A DNA stretch of 64,000 nucleotides from Notamacropus eugenii (GCF_028372415.1 NC_092876.1:225853528-225917527), one strand, 5' to 3'; shown: positions 11,125-64,000, counted from the first letter of the stretch. Notes: generated by a model not told the origin, from the letters alone. Made by a program: numbers and translations.

Positions 11125-12245
11125 TTTAGGGTTCAGAAGTAAATACAATTCCTCCAGGATCAAGTACAAAATGCTGTGTTTGACATTTCAAGTCTTTCAT
11201 AACCTAGCCCCCTCCTACCTTTCCAGTCTTCTTAAACCTTACTCCCCAACACATACTCTTTGATTTGTAACAATGACTCTCTGGCAGTTCCAGGAACATA
11301 CAGCTCCGTCTGTTGCCTCTACATATTTTCTCTGGCTTTTCCTATTCTTGGACTGCTCTCCATCCTCTGCTACAACTATTGACCTTCATGACTTCCTTTA
11401 AATCATAGCAAAAATCAAATCTTTTTCAGGAAGCTTTTCAAAACTCCTCTTAATTCTAGTGCTTTCTCTCCATTAATTATTTCTATTTGTTTTGTATAGG
11501 TAACTTTGTATGTATTTGTATGTTGTCTTCCCCATTAGAGTGTAAGGTCTTTGAATGAAAGTGATGGGGTACTTGGGCCCTAGCACTAGATCATGTCTCT
11601 GGAAACCTCCCAGTTTCTCAGTAGGTCTCTGTCCTGTTCTCTTATTGCAGAATACATTCTCTTATCAGAATAGACAGGGGGTGCTTGGTGCAAGGATTTT
11701 TGTCCCTGACTGACCCAAGCACTGTCCCTTACACCAGATCCCCAAGGTCCATGCCTCTGACAACTCCTTCAGTGTCTGGTATCAACAAAATTTTCTCTGC
11801 AGATTCCCTACACTTTCCCATAGTTCTCCAAGAGACCTAGACCCCTAGATTACCTAATTCACATTCCTAGCATTCCTTTCCCATGCCCCTTTTCCATATA
11901 AGCCCCAGCACCGTCCTTGCTCTCTTGCAAGTTCCATAAGGACCCTTGCCTGCTTTTGCTAAAATGTTACAATAAACTTTTTGCCACTTGACTAAAAGAA
12001 GACTTGAGTATGTGAATTCATTCCAGGCAACTCTGCCTTGGCTTTCTCAGGGTCCCAGCACCCCTAAACCTCATGGCAGGGACTCTTTCCCCACTTTTAT
12101 ATCCCCAACATTTAACTCAGTGCCTGGGACACAATTAGCCCATAATAGAGGTTTATTGATTGATTTATTTACATTGATACATCCCCAATGCTTAGTGTAG
12201 AACTTGGTACATAATAAGTGCTTAATAAATGATTATTGATCAATT
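11125..12245 (+). repeat. L2 LINE 3' region, interrupted by an LTR
   Basis: 11125-11563 contains 'caagtctttcataacctagc', 'cccctcctacctttccagtc' and 'tcttccccattagagtgtaa'. The element resumes at about 12074 with 'ggcagggactctttcccc' and ends with 'agtgcttaataaatgattat'. Both parts are in L2 order and sense orientation. Confidence 0.75.
11564..12076 (+). mobile_element. Putative solitary LTR inserted in an L2 element
   Basis: About 510 bases unlike L2 split the L2 copy. They contain a TATA-like box 'ccatataagccccagc' near 11895-11906 and AATAAA at 11971-11976, spaced as in a retroviral LTR. Both edges carry ATGG, a possible 4-bp target duplication, but the ends do not show a clear TG...CA, so the exact borders are unsure. 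No internal retroviral genes are present. Confidence 0.5.
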
Positions 12246-12439
12246 GCAATTCCACTGTAATTATGTGTACTTTGCAGTCTATCAGTGGAACTCTTACCTA
12301 CATCCTTCCATATATTTTCCTTAAGTGATCCACCTACTTGGCTAGGTAGGAGGCCTTCATTGTGTTTTCTCCATCTTTCATGAATACCATGTCAAGACGG
12401 GACATCCATTAGCTATCCTTTATTCTGGTGACATATATG

Positions 12440-12505
12440 TAGACATACACACACATAAATATGTACATATATTGTACATATATAATATGTAAAATATATA
12501 TACAT
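12440..12505. repeat. AT/CA-rich microsatellite
   Basis: TATATGTAGACATACACACA-like alternating purine-pyrimidine sequence. Confidence 0.6.
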
Positions 12506-13611
12506 ATGCACCTATTTAAATTATTATCTAAGAGATTAGAATATTGTGTGCTCTACTTTGTACAGTGGCTATCTTTGAGAAAAGTTGAATGTAAATTTAA
12601 TCATTTAGACTACACTATTTAAAAACATAAACAATAATAAAACTATGGTAAATTATTTTGTACAGCAAGGATTTTTTTTATGTAATCACCCATTGGTTTC
12701 TCTTTTTTTTTCAAGTTAGGAGTTCATATAAGCAGATGGGATTAAATCTAGACTCCTCTGAAGTCTTCATTTTGCTGATGAAGAAACTGGGCTTTTGGAA
12801 GGTGAAGAGTTAAATGTTTAGGTAGCCTGTTATTAACCTTCTGCTTTAGGAGGGAGCTAGCCTGAATATCTTGAAAATTTTTAAGGAGGTTTATGTTGAG
12901 GGTAGATGCTGCACAACTGAAGGTAATTATTTCCAGATGTTTCACATTATTAAGAAGACCAATATGAAACTAATATTCCTGTCCATAATACATCTCCTGC
13001 ATCCTTATCTTCTAAAAACATAAATTGTCATGAAAAGCAGGGAAAATAGCAAGTGGAAAGAGTGTTACATTTCTTTTTTTTAGAGTTGTCGTCTGGTATT
13101 TATTGGATCTGAAGTCTAATTTTCATTTGAACCTGATTTTCAGCCCTTATATGAGTAAATTCTTGTTCTCACAGCTGACACACAATCACATGCTTATATG
13201 GTAACCACAGCTATCACTGGTTTTCCAAGATACCTTTTTGTTATATCTGGTGTTTTAAGTGTTTTAAGCCAGGGAGAAACTGCCATGTTAACTGGCAAAA
13301 TATAAAGATGCATTGCCCAGTAATGAGAATGGCCACAGATAAATTACCAAAGAACAAATGTGAATTAGGCCACAGCAAATGTAATATTTCTAGTGAGATC
13401 TTCATGAATCTAAACCAGTTTATAAATGTTTTGATTCTTCTGGCAGATGCCCTTTCCCCTTTTGATTTGCATTTTTATGTTTACTGGCTGACTAGGTTAC
13501 TGAATGAAAAGTATTATCTGTTGATAGGTAATGCCAAATTTAATATCTGGTCTTTATGTTTCTGTCTGTACAAAGTGTTGGAAAGCTAAGTAGCATTGAT
13601 CACAGCTCTGT

Positions 13612-13623
13612 GCCCTCTTGTGG
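13612..13623 (-). promoter_or_regulatory. CTCF-like motif
   Basis: The reverse strand reads CCACAAGAGGGC, a good match to the CTCF core. Occupancy is unknown, and single motifs occur by chance. Confidence 0.35.
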
Positions 13624-14074
13624 TAGATATAATAATATCATCTTGTAGTCTCTCATGCAGGAAATGCCTGTTTTTCCTTCAATAACCAGAATCCTTTTAC
13701 AGGAAGTTAGGTGTGGTCTTTCCAAGGAGAGTTACACCACCACCACCCCCCTAATTTTTTTTTAAATAAAGCATGATGGAATTTTAGCTGCAGTCTTTTT
13801 GGTGTGAGCCTACCAATGCCAAAATCATTGGATGAAAGATTCTTCAGGGGGTAATAATGCTTTTTAATATTATTTCTCTACTTGTATTCTGTGATTCTGC
13901 TCTAGACAACAGTCAAATCCATAGAGATTCTGCAGTGGGACCACTTTCATTTTCATAATTAACCCTTTTGTGGCTGCTAGATTTAATTTTTAAAAATCAT
14001 GTCTTATTAGAGCATCCAAGAATATGATGTTAGGATATTTTCAGATATGTCCATTGGGCATACAGGGATCGTTT

Positions 14075-14170
14075 TCATACATATATATCATATATATTAT
14101 TTACATGTAATGTAGGTATATGTGTATATATGGTTTTATATAGTTGCACATACATATACCTATATACCTG
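14075..14170. repeat. AT-rich alternating repeat
   Basis: TATATATCATATATATT and TATGTGTATATATGG-like sequence. Confidence 0.6.
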
Positions 14171-15030
14171 CAGGTAGGCATGTGCCTATTTGGGGAGATG
14201 AAGGAGGAAGATTAATGAGACTATGGAAGCATCAGTTTATTCAGAAGGCTCTCTGATAACATATACTCATTGCAGCTGCGCTGCTCCCAGAGAAGTCCGG
14301 TGGGTATACTTCAGAGAAAAATCCTGTGGTACAGCCCTGTATTCTGTTCATACAGCTTATCCAGCCCACTCTGTAAGAATGAAACTAAGATTATTTCACA
14401 TTGCCATGAAATAATATATCTCATCTATTTAGATGTTGTGATGTGGGGCTTAAATGGTATTTGGAGGAAGAAAAAACAGGTGACAGCTCTTAAAGACTGC
14501 ATTAAAGAGTTAAGATTTGATTTGTTCTTCAGTTCTAAATATAGTAGATTCTCTTGATAATGCTTTTTCAAGGATAACATTTTGGTGACAGATTTTCCAT
14601 CTTTTGGAAAATCCATCTTTCCATCTTTTTCCATCCACACAGTATTATATTATGCACCAGGAGGTTATGATCAGAACCTCTGTGTAACTGAATCTGTGAC
14701 GTGGCAAAGTCTCCTGTAAGGGATGAAGGGTTGGTTTTCTTTTTTTCCCCACTGTATCTTTAGCTTCAATTTTTTTAACCAAATCAAAATCCTGAAATAG
14801 AAGTTGCTTAGCTGATATTTTTACTTATTGCAAAATGCGTACAGTTTAAGAAAATGAAATATTCCTAACAATATCCTAGGCTGTTGTATAATGATTAACT
14901 TCCAAAGCAATCATGTTAGCCAGCAGCAGGTTGCTAAGTCAGAAGGTCCAGCTACAGATGCCCTAATGTAAATGACTTCCTGTTCAGTTTGGCAGGAGCC
15001 GTGACCCTGCCTGTGGAGCTTCCTGAGCAG

Positions 15031-15046
15031 TTCTATAAAAAGACAG
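15031..15046 (+). promoter_or_regulatory. TATA-like box, weak candidate for an alternative promoter
   Basis: 'ttctataaaaagacag' lies in a locally GC-richer, repeat-free stretch (about 14930-15110) some 700 nt before the start-codon exon. I see no matching first exon with a convincing donor, so this is speculative. Confidence 0.2.
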
Positions 15047-15719
15047 GGCATCCCCTTCACCTCCTATAATTTGCTTACAAGTAACATGGGCAGGTAGCTA
15101 GGCAAGCTTTAACCTGTGTTTCCAGTCCTCTTTACCAGATCTGTTGATTCATTTTAAGCCCTTGGAAGTACTAGTGGACAAAGATAAGAGGGAAAAGGGT
15201 GGGGAGATCTTTGGAAACCCTTTGTGCTTTCTTTTTTATAAAATTCAATATGACACGCTCTCTCTTCTCCATCTTTCCCTCCCACTCTGTTTTCCAATTG
15301 TTTCAGACAGTCTGCTAAAAGATGGCTGCCAAAAATACTCACACAAGTAGAATAGCAAGCAGAAACCACCAAACATCCATTTCAGAACTCTAGATCATAT
15401 ATTTTTTCCTAGTAGCAGTTACTTAAAATGTTTTGGATGTGGAAAGTTAGGTTACCTCATTGGCATCTACCACACAATATCATATATTGAAGAAAGACCT
15501 ACCTACCTGTGGAGGAAAAATAATTTAGATGATCATTTCCTGAATGTCAAATATTGCTTTCATTTTTTAGGTTTATATGTAGCTAATGATGTCACTACAT
15601 ATCTTGCTTCACATATTTTGTCTCTACTATTCATATAAATGTTTTAAGTAACATCTTGATATTGTGTTTGTCCTTTATCTTAATACTCATTGCTTTTTTG
15701 TCCTCTCATGTTTCCATAG

Positions 15720-56069
<40,350 letters not shown>

Positions 56070-57229
56070 TGAGTGTACCTTTTCTCTTTAAAAGAAAATA
56101 CTGATTCCCTACTGGATTCTATTATTTATTCTTCAGGCTCAAATTAAATTTGAAGTTATGAATATAGTTGACCAGTTATACCTATGACAGTAAAAATCTT
56201 TAAAACTGAGTTTAACTAAAATGTATTTGTGAAACCAGTTAAAGATTTCTAAAGAACATAGTCCTTGATTAGGAATGAAAGTAAATTACCTCATAATTAC
56301 ATAGGAGATTAATAATTTTTTAGAAAATAGTTATGGTACCAAAAATTCTGAAAAAACATATTTTCATTAGGGCATATATATCGATACTTGCTTACAAAGT
56401 AAAAGCTACATATATCATTCATTTAAGTAAATTTCAAAAAGTCATTTATAAGCTTCTGAAGGAGTAGGTGGGAGACAGGGAATTATATGGATTCTTATTT
56501 CCATACATCATTCTAAAAATGTTTGTTTCATTATTTTTAAAATATCAAATGTATATAATATTATAGTAATCATGGTGGGGAATATGGTCTCTGAACTCAG
56601 GTATTTGTTATTTACTGGTAGAATAAATGTATACTAACCAAAAACATGTAGTTACTCATATAATGGGCTCATGAAGTCTTCATACAACTCTAAACTTGAC
56701 AACTATGCATATACATATATTGGAAATAAATTAAAAGCAAGTTATATAAACATAAGTCACAAAAGTTTACCACCATATAAATCAAATTTCTTTCTTTACA
56801 CATAACTAAATCTTTTTTTCTAACCAGTTAGAAACTCTGTACTTCTAGACTAAAGCTTAGTGATTTTTAAAAATATGTGCTTTATGCTCATATCCTCAAG
56901 TTCCTTCAATGAAGACTATACAGATAAATTCCAGTTCTGTCATATTTTTTCTAACACACACAAACCCAACAGTATTCAAGTCTAAAGCAATGGAATCAAT
57001 AAATCACTCCTGATTTCATTTAGAAGGAAAGGGCATTGTATTTATCCTTGCTTATGGTGCTAGCTGGGAAGATAAAACTAGCTTACATGAAAAGACAAAA
57101 AGATTACATGCTCAACTGTGAGATACTTGACTGTAAGTGCAATAGAAGTTCAAAGTAAGTGCAAATTGGAGTAGTTGGAGAAGAATTCATGTAGGAGCTA
57201 TTCCTGGATATAAAGACATAGGTAAGTTT

Positions 57230-57560
57230 GGATTCATTCATCCCTTATTTATTGAAATTTGCTATTTGCAAGCTACTGAGCTAGGTGTCCTATGTCCATC
57301 TGATAAAGAAGAATAAGATATGACCTATAATCTCAAGAAGTATATGATTTGATAGAGAAGATGATGATACAGGCAAATAACTATAATGAAGAATGATGTT
57401 ATAAGTTATATGAGAGAAGGGGGCAAATATATTGGTAAAGATCAAAGGAGGGAGCAAGAATGGCCTGCTGTAGTGAATCAAAGAGACTTCATGGAGGAAA
57501 TAGCTTTTGAGCTGAGCGTGGAAGGATAGATAAAATTTTAACAAGTAGTTAATACATGGG
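57230..57560 (-). repeat. L2-type LINE fragment
   Basis: 'tcatcccttatttattgaaa', 'agagacttcatggaggaaat' and 'agcttttgagctgagcgtgg' in inverse L2 order. Confidence 0.6.
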
Positions 57561-58054
57561 AGGAAATGGAAAGAGTAAAAGAAAAGAAAAAGAAAGAAAA
57601 AGACGAGTACCATGGACTATTACAATGAATAGTCATCTGGCCAAAGGATAGGTTACCTGCTTCTTTTCAGGTAATCCTGGTATAACATCCCAGATTTATA
57701 TAAATCCCTTTTAATTTTTTAATGAAGAATAGTATGTGGGTTGTTATTGTTCTGATGGTGGTGGGGGTCATGAATAATTTAATTTATTTTTATTTATGTA
57801 GAACTCCATGGTCTACAAAACTTTTTGTATGTGTAATAACTTTGCACAATTTGCATTTTTGTCTTACTGAGAATGAAAGGTGGGAGAAAATGGAATTTTG
57901 TTGACTCTCAGGTGACTCTTGCTCTGATCTTGCTCAGGATAGTTGCATATTTAGTTAAATTATATTTAGTATGTGTATTTACCACATTTAAAATTCATCA
58001 TATTAAGTAATTAAAGGCTATAAAGCAGTGAAAGTATGGAGTTATCAAAATGTT

Positions 58055-58300
58055 GTAGGGGCAGGTAGGTGGAGTCAGGAAGACCCAAGTTCAAAATCAG
58101 TCTAAGATACTTACTAGCTATATGACCCTGGGCAAGTCATTTAACTGTTATCTGCCTCAGTTTCCTCGTCTGTAAAACTAGAACCATAATACCTTCCTCC
58201 CAGGGTTGTTGTGAGGATCAAATATGGTAATAACTGTAAAGCTCTTAGTGTGATACCTTGCATAAAGTAAGCAGTATATAAATGTGAGCTATTTACATGT
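58055..58300 (+). repeat. Marsupial SINE with MIR-type tail
   Basis: 'gggcaggtaggtggagtcag', 'atgaccctgggcaagtcatt' and 'cccagggttgttgtgaggat' in order. Part of the head is deleted. Confidence 0.8.
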
Positions 58301-58344
58301 ATATATATAATTACTATTTTAGTGTAGCAAAGATATATGCCTGA

Positions 58345-59270
58345 TGAATCATTGAATCACATAATCCTAAAGATGTAAAAAAACGACATGGAAACTGTCT
58401 AGTCTAACTCCTGCCTGAGCAAGAATCCCCTCTACAACACCACCATTAAGCTATAATCAAGCCTTTCCTTGAGAACCTCTAGTGAGCAGGGAATCTACTG
58501 TCTTCTGAGGAAATCCACTGTATTTTTGAACAACTCTTGAAAGAAAGTTTTCCTTTTTATCAAGCCTCAAACTGCCTCTCTGAAACTTCCTTATCTAGGT
58601 CCTCCCTCTTGGATAAAAAGAACAATTCAAATTTCTTTTCCAAATGACAGCCCTTCAAATACTTGAATACATAATCATGTGACCCTTAAGTATTCTCTTC
58701 TCTAGATTAAACACACCTAGTTCCTCAATGATCCTTATATGGCACAATCTCAAGACCCATCAATGTAGTGTCTGTTTTTCAGGATGCTTCCTCAGAACTA
58801 GATATAGTATCTTATGTGAATAGGAAAAAGCACAGGGGATTATCACTTCCCTAATTCTGGACATTTTGCCTATCTTAATTCATCCTGAGTTTGCATTAGT
58901 TTTTGGCTGTTGTATAATTCTCTTGATCACTCTGAGCTCTGTAACTACTAAAAACTGCTAAATAACTATGTCTCCCCATTTTATGCTTCTGAACTGGTTT
59001 CTTGAATTCATGTGTAGTACTTAACACTTTTTGCTGCTAAAGTTCATCCACTGTGCAATGTTTTTCTTTTTCTGGTCTGATATCTCTTTACCAGTTCTAT
59101 GTCACAGGGGCTCAGCAGTCATTAGCCACTAATTCTTCCATTTTCCTAAGGATATAATTAAAAACTGGTGATTTGATCTTACTAAGAGGAGCCTGGTGCT
59201 TTACTTACTGTTTCCCAACTCATCTTTGGGTCTTATAGCTTAATCACAAATATTTTCTTATTCTTCTCTT
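58345..59270 (-). repeat. CR1/L3-like LINE, inverted
   Basis: 'gtctagtctaactcctgcct', 'gcaagaatcccctctacaac', 'atgacagcccttcaaatact' and 'cttctctagattaaacacac' follow the inverse order of CR1/L3 3' sequence. Heavily mutated. Confidence 0.65.
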
Positions 59271-59759
59271 AGTAGAAACCATGTAACTATATAGCATATA
59301 GTCTACAAGCTAGCATGTATTTTATATTCCAACACATATGCCCATGTGATATTTAATATTTAGATAAAGATATAACTGTAGTTATCATGGTAGCTTTATC
59401 CAGAGATATTTAAATATTATATAATTTCATCAATATATTTGATATAAAATAAATATTATTAATGCTAATAAAATGGATTTCCACATCTTTTAGGATCAGC
59501 AAAGTAAATACCATGGCTTAAACCATCTTCATCCTAAGGTTTATAGATATATCTATGTTTTACAAATGACAATACCAAGCAAATTTACACACCTTCAAAT
59601 TGCCTGATTCATAAATGTTAGGTTGTATTTACATGATTTCCAAAGCAGCTAAATTTAGTCAAAGAACTTGTCAATTTATTGGGAAGAGGGAGTCAATTGA
59701 TTATAGGATAATGAGATCACAAATTTAGAGTTGTTAAGGAAATAGATTTAAAACCCCAA

Positions 59760-59930
59760 AATTTCTTAGACATAATGTAGTCTAGCTCTCTTTTACAGTT
59801 TAGGGACACAGAGAGATTGAATGATTTGTACAAGGCTGAACTAGTAGTAAGTGGTCTGGTCTCAATTCTAATTAGTTTTACTTTCTGATGCATAGTCTAA
59901 TGCTCTTTCACTGAAGCACATTTTCTTTAT
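59760..59930 (-). repeat. MIR/THER-like fragment
   Basis: 'gtagtctagctctcttttac' and 'gaactagtagtaagtggtct' in inverse order. Confidence 0.5.
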
Positions 59931-60199
59931 ACTAGGGTTGGGAATCATGGGATTAGAGACTAATGCTACTGAGGTCAGCGTCATAGTTTCAAGGACCCAT
60001 TAGTTTTACTCCATTGCATGGACACAAAATAAAACCTAACTTTAAGTCATCTTTCACAAGTGAACTGTTGGTCAGCAAGAGTAAAGTGATTAGGTATTCT
60101 GTAGGCATTAAGAGGTGGTGCCTGAACTCTGTTGTCAGCTTGGCAGTTACTCAAGCGGGTAGAAAATGAAAAAGAAAAGGATTGCTGATGCCATCTGGT

Positions 60200-60483
60200 A
60201 ATGATAATATTAATAATAATTACAATAATAATAAGTTACACTTACATAGTGCTTTAAGGTTTGTAAGGTGCTTTGCAAATATCTCATTTTATCCTTACAG
60301 CAACCTCTGAGTTGGGGGTGGATGATAATATTATCCCCATTTTACAGATGGGGAAGCAGAGGCAGACAGAGGTTAAATGACTTGTCCAGGGTCATGCAGC
60401 TAGTGAGCATCTGAGAGGAGATTTAAATTCAAATTTGGTTCCAGATGGCAGGTCCAATGCTATAGCCACTGAGTGACCTAGCT
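60200..60483 (-). repeat. MIR-type marsupial SINE, near full length
   Basis: 'gctttaaggtttgtaaggtg', 'cattttacagatggggaagc' and 'ggtcatgcagctagtgagca' in inverse order, next to a TAA-rich run. Confidence 0.75.
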
Positions 60484-60509
60484 TTTTCCCCAGCTGGTAC
60501 TGAACAGTT

Positions 60510-61290
60510 ATACAATCAGTTCAATAAGTCAGTCATTTAGTAAGCTATACGCCAATCACTGTACTAGGCACTGAGAATACAAATAGAAAAATGTAGCTTA
60601 TATTCTGGTTGGATACAAACATGCTCATAGAAAAAAAAATACAGAATATATACACAAAATAAAAGTACATCTTAAATTAAGATTGTTGTGAGTCAGAGGA
60701 AAGGAGAGCTTGTATTCTAGGTAAGTGGGATGGCCATTTCAAAGGCCAAGAGATAGGAGATGGAGTATTGTGTGTGAGGAACAAAGCGAAGTCCAGTTTG
60801 GCTGAATCATAGAGTACTGAAGAGGGAGTAATGTTCAAAGAGGCTGGAAAGATAGGCTGAGGCCAGATTAGCTAGGGTTTTAAAAGCTAAACAGAAGAGT
60901 TTATTTTTTCCTCAAGGCAATAGGCAGTCATTTGAGGGGGTCATGAAGGAGAAGCACATGGTCACATTACTGTCAAAAGAAATTGCCTTAAGGAAAATTG
61001 TTTTGACTGCCTTGTATAGGATGGACTGGAATAGTAAAAGCCTTGTAGCAGGGAGAATGTTGCAATAATCTTGGCAGGAGGTGATGAGGGTCCATTCTAG
61101 AGTAGCAGCTGTGTGAGTAAAGAGAATGGGTCAATAAAAGGAATGTTGTCAAAGCAGAAATGGCAATATTTAGCAACTGATTAAATATTTAGGGTGAGGA
61201 AGAGTGAGAAGTCAGGATAATAGTGACAGTATGAACCTGGAAGACTGAAAATATGGTGGCACCTTCAAGAATAAAACTGGGGTTCAAAGG
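60510..61290 (-). repeat. L2 LINE, inverted
   Basis: 'agtcagtcatttagtaagct', 'ggccagattagctagggttt', 'caataggcagtcatttgagg' and 'atgttgcaataatcttggca' in inverse L2 order. Confidence 0.7.
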
Positions 61291-61329
61291 AAGGAAATCT
61301 AAATATTAGGAAAATGGAAGGACAAGGCA

Positions 61330-61540
61330 TCAGTGACAGCAGAAAGAACATTAGATTTGGAGTAAGAGGATCTGAGTCTCTGCCTTCTGGAGCTGCTACT
61401 TACTGGCAGTGTGACTTTAGACACGTTATATTTCCAGGTTTCAGTTTCCTATTTCTTTAAAATGAAGTACTTAGTTTAGACCATCTCCAAAGTCCCTTCC
61501 TCTTCAAAGTCTTTTGAATTCCTGTGATTGATGAGAACTG
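61330..61540 (+). repeat. MIR-like fragment
   Basis: 'agatttggagtaagaggatc', 'tactggcagtgtgactttag' and 'tcagtttcctatttc' in order. Confidence 0.55.
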
Positions 61541-62629
61541 AAGGCAGAGATTCAGTCTCAGAAGAACTGAAGGGACAAAGTGGGGACTTAGTCAAAGGGG
61601 AATTGAGGTCCAAGGGAGAAACTGAATTACTAGAGGACTAAAACATCAAGTCCTAAGTCAGTGAGTTATTGATGGAGCTCTTTATATTCTCCTACCTGGA
61701 AATAGGAGATTCCAGATTCTAGGACAGGGTTGAATTTATAAATTTTAGTCCAGCTTTAAGGTTTATATAGGCTATAGGAGCAGAGAAGCAAGCCCCATGC
61801 CATTATACCAGCTACCTTCCCATGACTCTTCAAGCAGAGTTCTACATAGAAGGATTTGAGGGTGCTTTCTCCATTACCTTTGCCTTTTTATTCATTGGAT
61901 TTAGAACTGGCTTTAAGCTAATGGCAGCTTACTGATTTTGTTTACCAAGGGTATACTAACTAACCCTAGTTAAGTTACAATAGAGTTAAAATGTAGTCAG
62001 TAACAGTTCTTACTAGTGTCTCTTTTTCACTGAATTAGAGATTGATGAAGACTGAATAATCTTGTGGCAGAAGTTAAATTTTGTTATTAATTTTAAAACA
62101 CATAAGAGAGCAATTAGGGAGATGAGAATTGAGGCACCTTCAGGGTACATCTCCCTATATTACAGAGTTCAGAATTTTCAACAGCTTTCCTGATTATTTA
62201 AAGGCATCACATCTTGCAGAACCTCCCACTTTTTAAGGAATTATGAATTCATTGAATTTTTTTTTTTAACAAAGCATTACTGTTACATGTACGTAGTCTC
62301 AATCACTCTTTGTGCAAGAGGTACTTCTTCATTGGAATTCTCTGCTTCCCCCAAAGTCCTATTCTAATGCTTCATTGTAACATAAAGGGAGCTTTCAGTT
62401 CTTGAAGGCTAAAACCTCTGGAATGAGAACCAGAAGTTTCAGTTATGTTGGAGTAACTTTGGATATGTCACTGGCAACAGAATAGATCTACTTTCCAAGA
62501 AATAGCCTTTCTCAGTATGAATAGGCTCATCACTATTAGAATGGTCACTTGGAGATGAGTTCTTTGACCACAGTAACCCATGGAATAAAGAGAAATACAG
62601 AAGGGCCACTAGTCCTGTGTAGTCCCCTT

Positions 62630-63900
62630 CTACTGCAGGGGCAGAACAATGCTAAAGGGGGTAAAAGGTGATAAGAAACATAGTTATTAGCCTGTCTGTA
62701 AACATTAACTTAGTTGTTAGTGCACTAAATATAAGAACCTTGTCCGTGACCAATGAATGGGCATTCTACTGGAGGAAATGAATCACATCAAATCCAATTT
62801 TCTAAAACAAAACCAAAAATCAAAAGGAAATTGAAACAGTGGAAGAGTGGCTGACAGATTCTTCGTGGAGAGGTAAATGCAGGAGTTGGTTTTATCATGT
62901 ATTCAAGGAAAGTACCATTTTTCAGGCTATTTGGTCATCCCATATTACAATGTCCTTGATAAATATTTGCAAAAAGAAGAAAAATTGTGAAAATGATTGT
63001 ACCTTATGTGCCTGTTCTAGAAGATGGAAAGGTAGAAAGATTATTTAGGAATTCCTTCCAAATTAAATCAATATATACTTTCATAATGTCAGTACATACA
63101 TAAGTATTAGAAAAATTATATTGGAAAATAGAGTTCAGGAAAAAGGAATAATAGAAGTAAAGGGCTTATATACCATATAAAAAACTATTAACTATATACT
63201 ATAAATAGTTTCTTCAAAAAAAATTAAGGTGTTGAACATGATAAACATCAAAAAAGTCCAACTGATTATATTTTAACAGAAATGACTGAGGTGTGAGTTA
63301 TTACTAAGTCTGATGCAAAGTCAGACTACTGATCATTAGAACAAAGATAAAAATTAATAAAAAACTAGAGAAATGAATAAGAATGAGGGGGAAAGATATA
63401 CTCCAACCTAACCTATTTAAACAAACAAAAAATGAAGACAACAGAGACAAGGTAATCTACGCAAACTTTAACAGTTTTGTAGGAAAGTTTAACCTATGTA
63501 AATTAATTGCCACAATAAAGAAACCAAAATAACCTGAAAACCACCCTAGTCACCAGATACTTGACTTACTAGACATGCAAAGAGACATGACAGCCAAGAG
63601 CAACACTAAGACTATAAACTTGACCTCTTAAAATCTTAGAGAGGATGATGGTAGAAGTGTATGAGAAGTATCATCTCACAAACCATTGAGAAATAGTGAA
63701 GTTTAAGAGAGTCTTAATGAAAGACCTAATTAAACAAAGTCATCCCAAGGGCATTTGAAGATGAACTGGAAAGAAGACAACAACTCAACTGAAGATAGGA
63801 AAAGATCTGCAAGGATTCTTATGACTAATTCCTTTCCACATCAAGGACACTAGAGCTACTGTTGCAGCTTCATGCTGTGTTGTAGCAGCACCATCTCAAA
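62630..63900 (+). repeat. Decayed LINE, possibly RTE-like
   Basis: 62700-62790 can be read as a broken peptide containing SALNIRTLS, like the start of a retrotransposon endonuclease domain. Downstream text has short broken frames. The family assignment is weak. Confidence 0.3.
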
Positions 63901-64000
63901 TCCAACTACAGCTGTTTAATGAGCATTGATGCCCCTCAGAAGTGGGCGAGGTTCCAAGAGTAAGACAACCCAGGCAAATTTTTAGTGTAATGATGCTAAT

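Larger units (their letters stand above)
1..15719 (+). other. Region upstream of the start-codon exon, probably 5'-UTR intron of SCN2A
   Basis: No exon with support is seen here. The region ends in the acceptor at 15719, so it is probably intron between non-coding 5' exons and the ATG exon, and might contain an alternative first exon. Repeats fill much of it (L2, L1, RTE-like, SINE, an LTR). Parts where I recognise nothing are 345-1290, 1540-2330, 3560-3735, 3960-4930, 6520-7320, 8430-9640 and most of 12250-15719. Confidence 0.6.

Noticed and set aside
1-15719. RE1/NRSE neuronal silencer known near the rat Scn2a promoter
   Set aside because: I found no convincing full motif by eye on either strand. 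The promoter is probably upstream of the window.

Overview
This is vertebrate nuclear DNA, almost certainly from a marsupial (metatherian). It is AT-rich, the coding sequence is split into short exons with spliceosomal borders, and the introns are full of mammalian repeats: L2, MIR/CORE-SINE, CR1/L3-like and hAT-like elements. It also carries repeat families I associate with marsupials: a tRNA-headed SINE whose 5' end reads 'gcagctaggtgg' and whose tail reads 'tatctttgccaagaaaacc', marsupial-type L1 3' and 5' ends, and an RTE-like LINE with a CCAA-repeat tail. The species cannot be named from this window.

The one gene seen is the 5' part of SCN2A, the voltage-gated sodium channel alpha subunit Nav1.2, on the + strand. 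Thirteen coding-exon positions are present. One of them, coding exon 5, is duplicated as a neonatal/adult pair (5N and 5A). Together they encode residues 1-798: the N-terminus, all of domain I (S1-S6 and pore loop), the I-II linker, and the start of domain II through S1. All exon lengths and phases add up to one open frame of 2394 nt. The remaining two-thirds of the protein lies beyond the right edge.

Layout: 1-15719 lies upstream of the exon carrying the start codon. That exon begins with a splice acceptor, so this stretch is probably 5'-UTR intron. 15720-16038 is the start-codon exon. 16039-56054 holds the other coding exons. 56055-64000 is the first 7.9 kb of the next intron. Intron 2 (17515-27687) is a U12-type AT-AC intron with consensus 5' splice site and branch point. 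All other introns seen are GT-AG.

I see no RNA gene, CRISPR array, second protein gene or novel multi-gene system. The most rewarding features are the 5N/5A exon pair, which encodes a single Asn/Asp difference under strong conservation, the AT-AC intron, an out-of-frame upstream ORF overlapping the start codon, a long polypurine tract just before coding exon 11, a local duplication inside the AT-AC intron, and a three-copy dispersed repeat I cannot name. Comparisons with human SCN1A/2A/3A and with repeat consensus sequences are from memory, not from a search.
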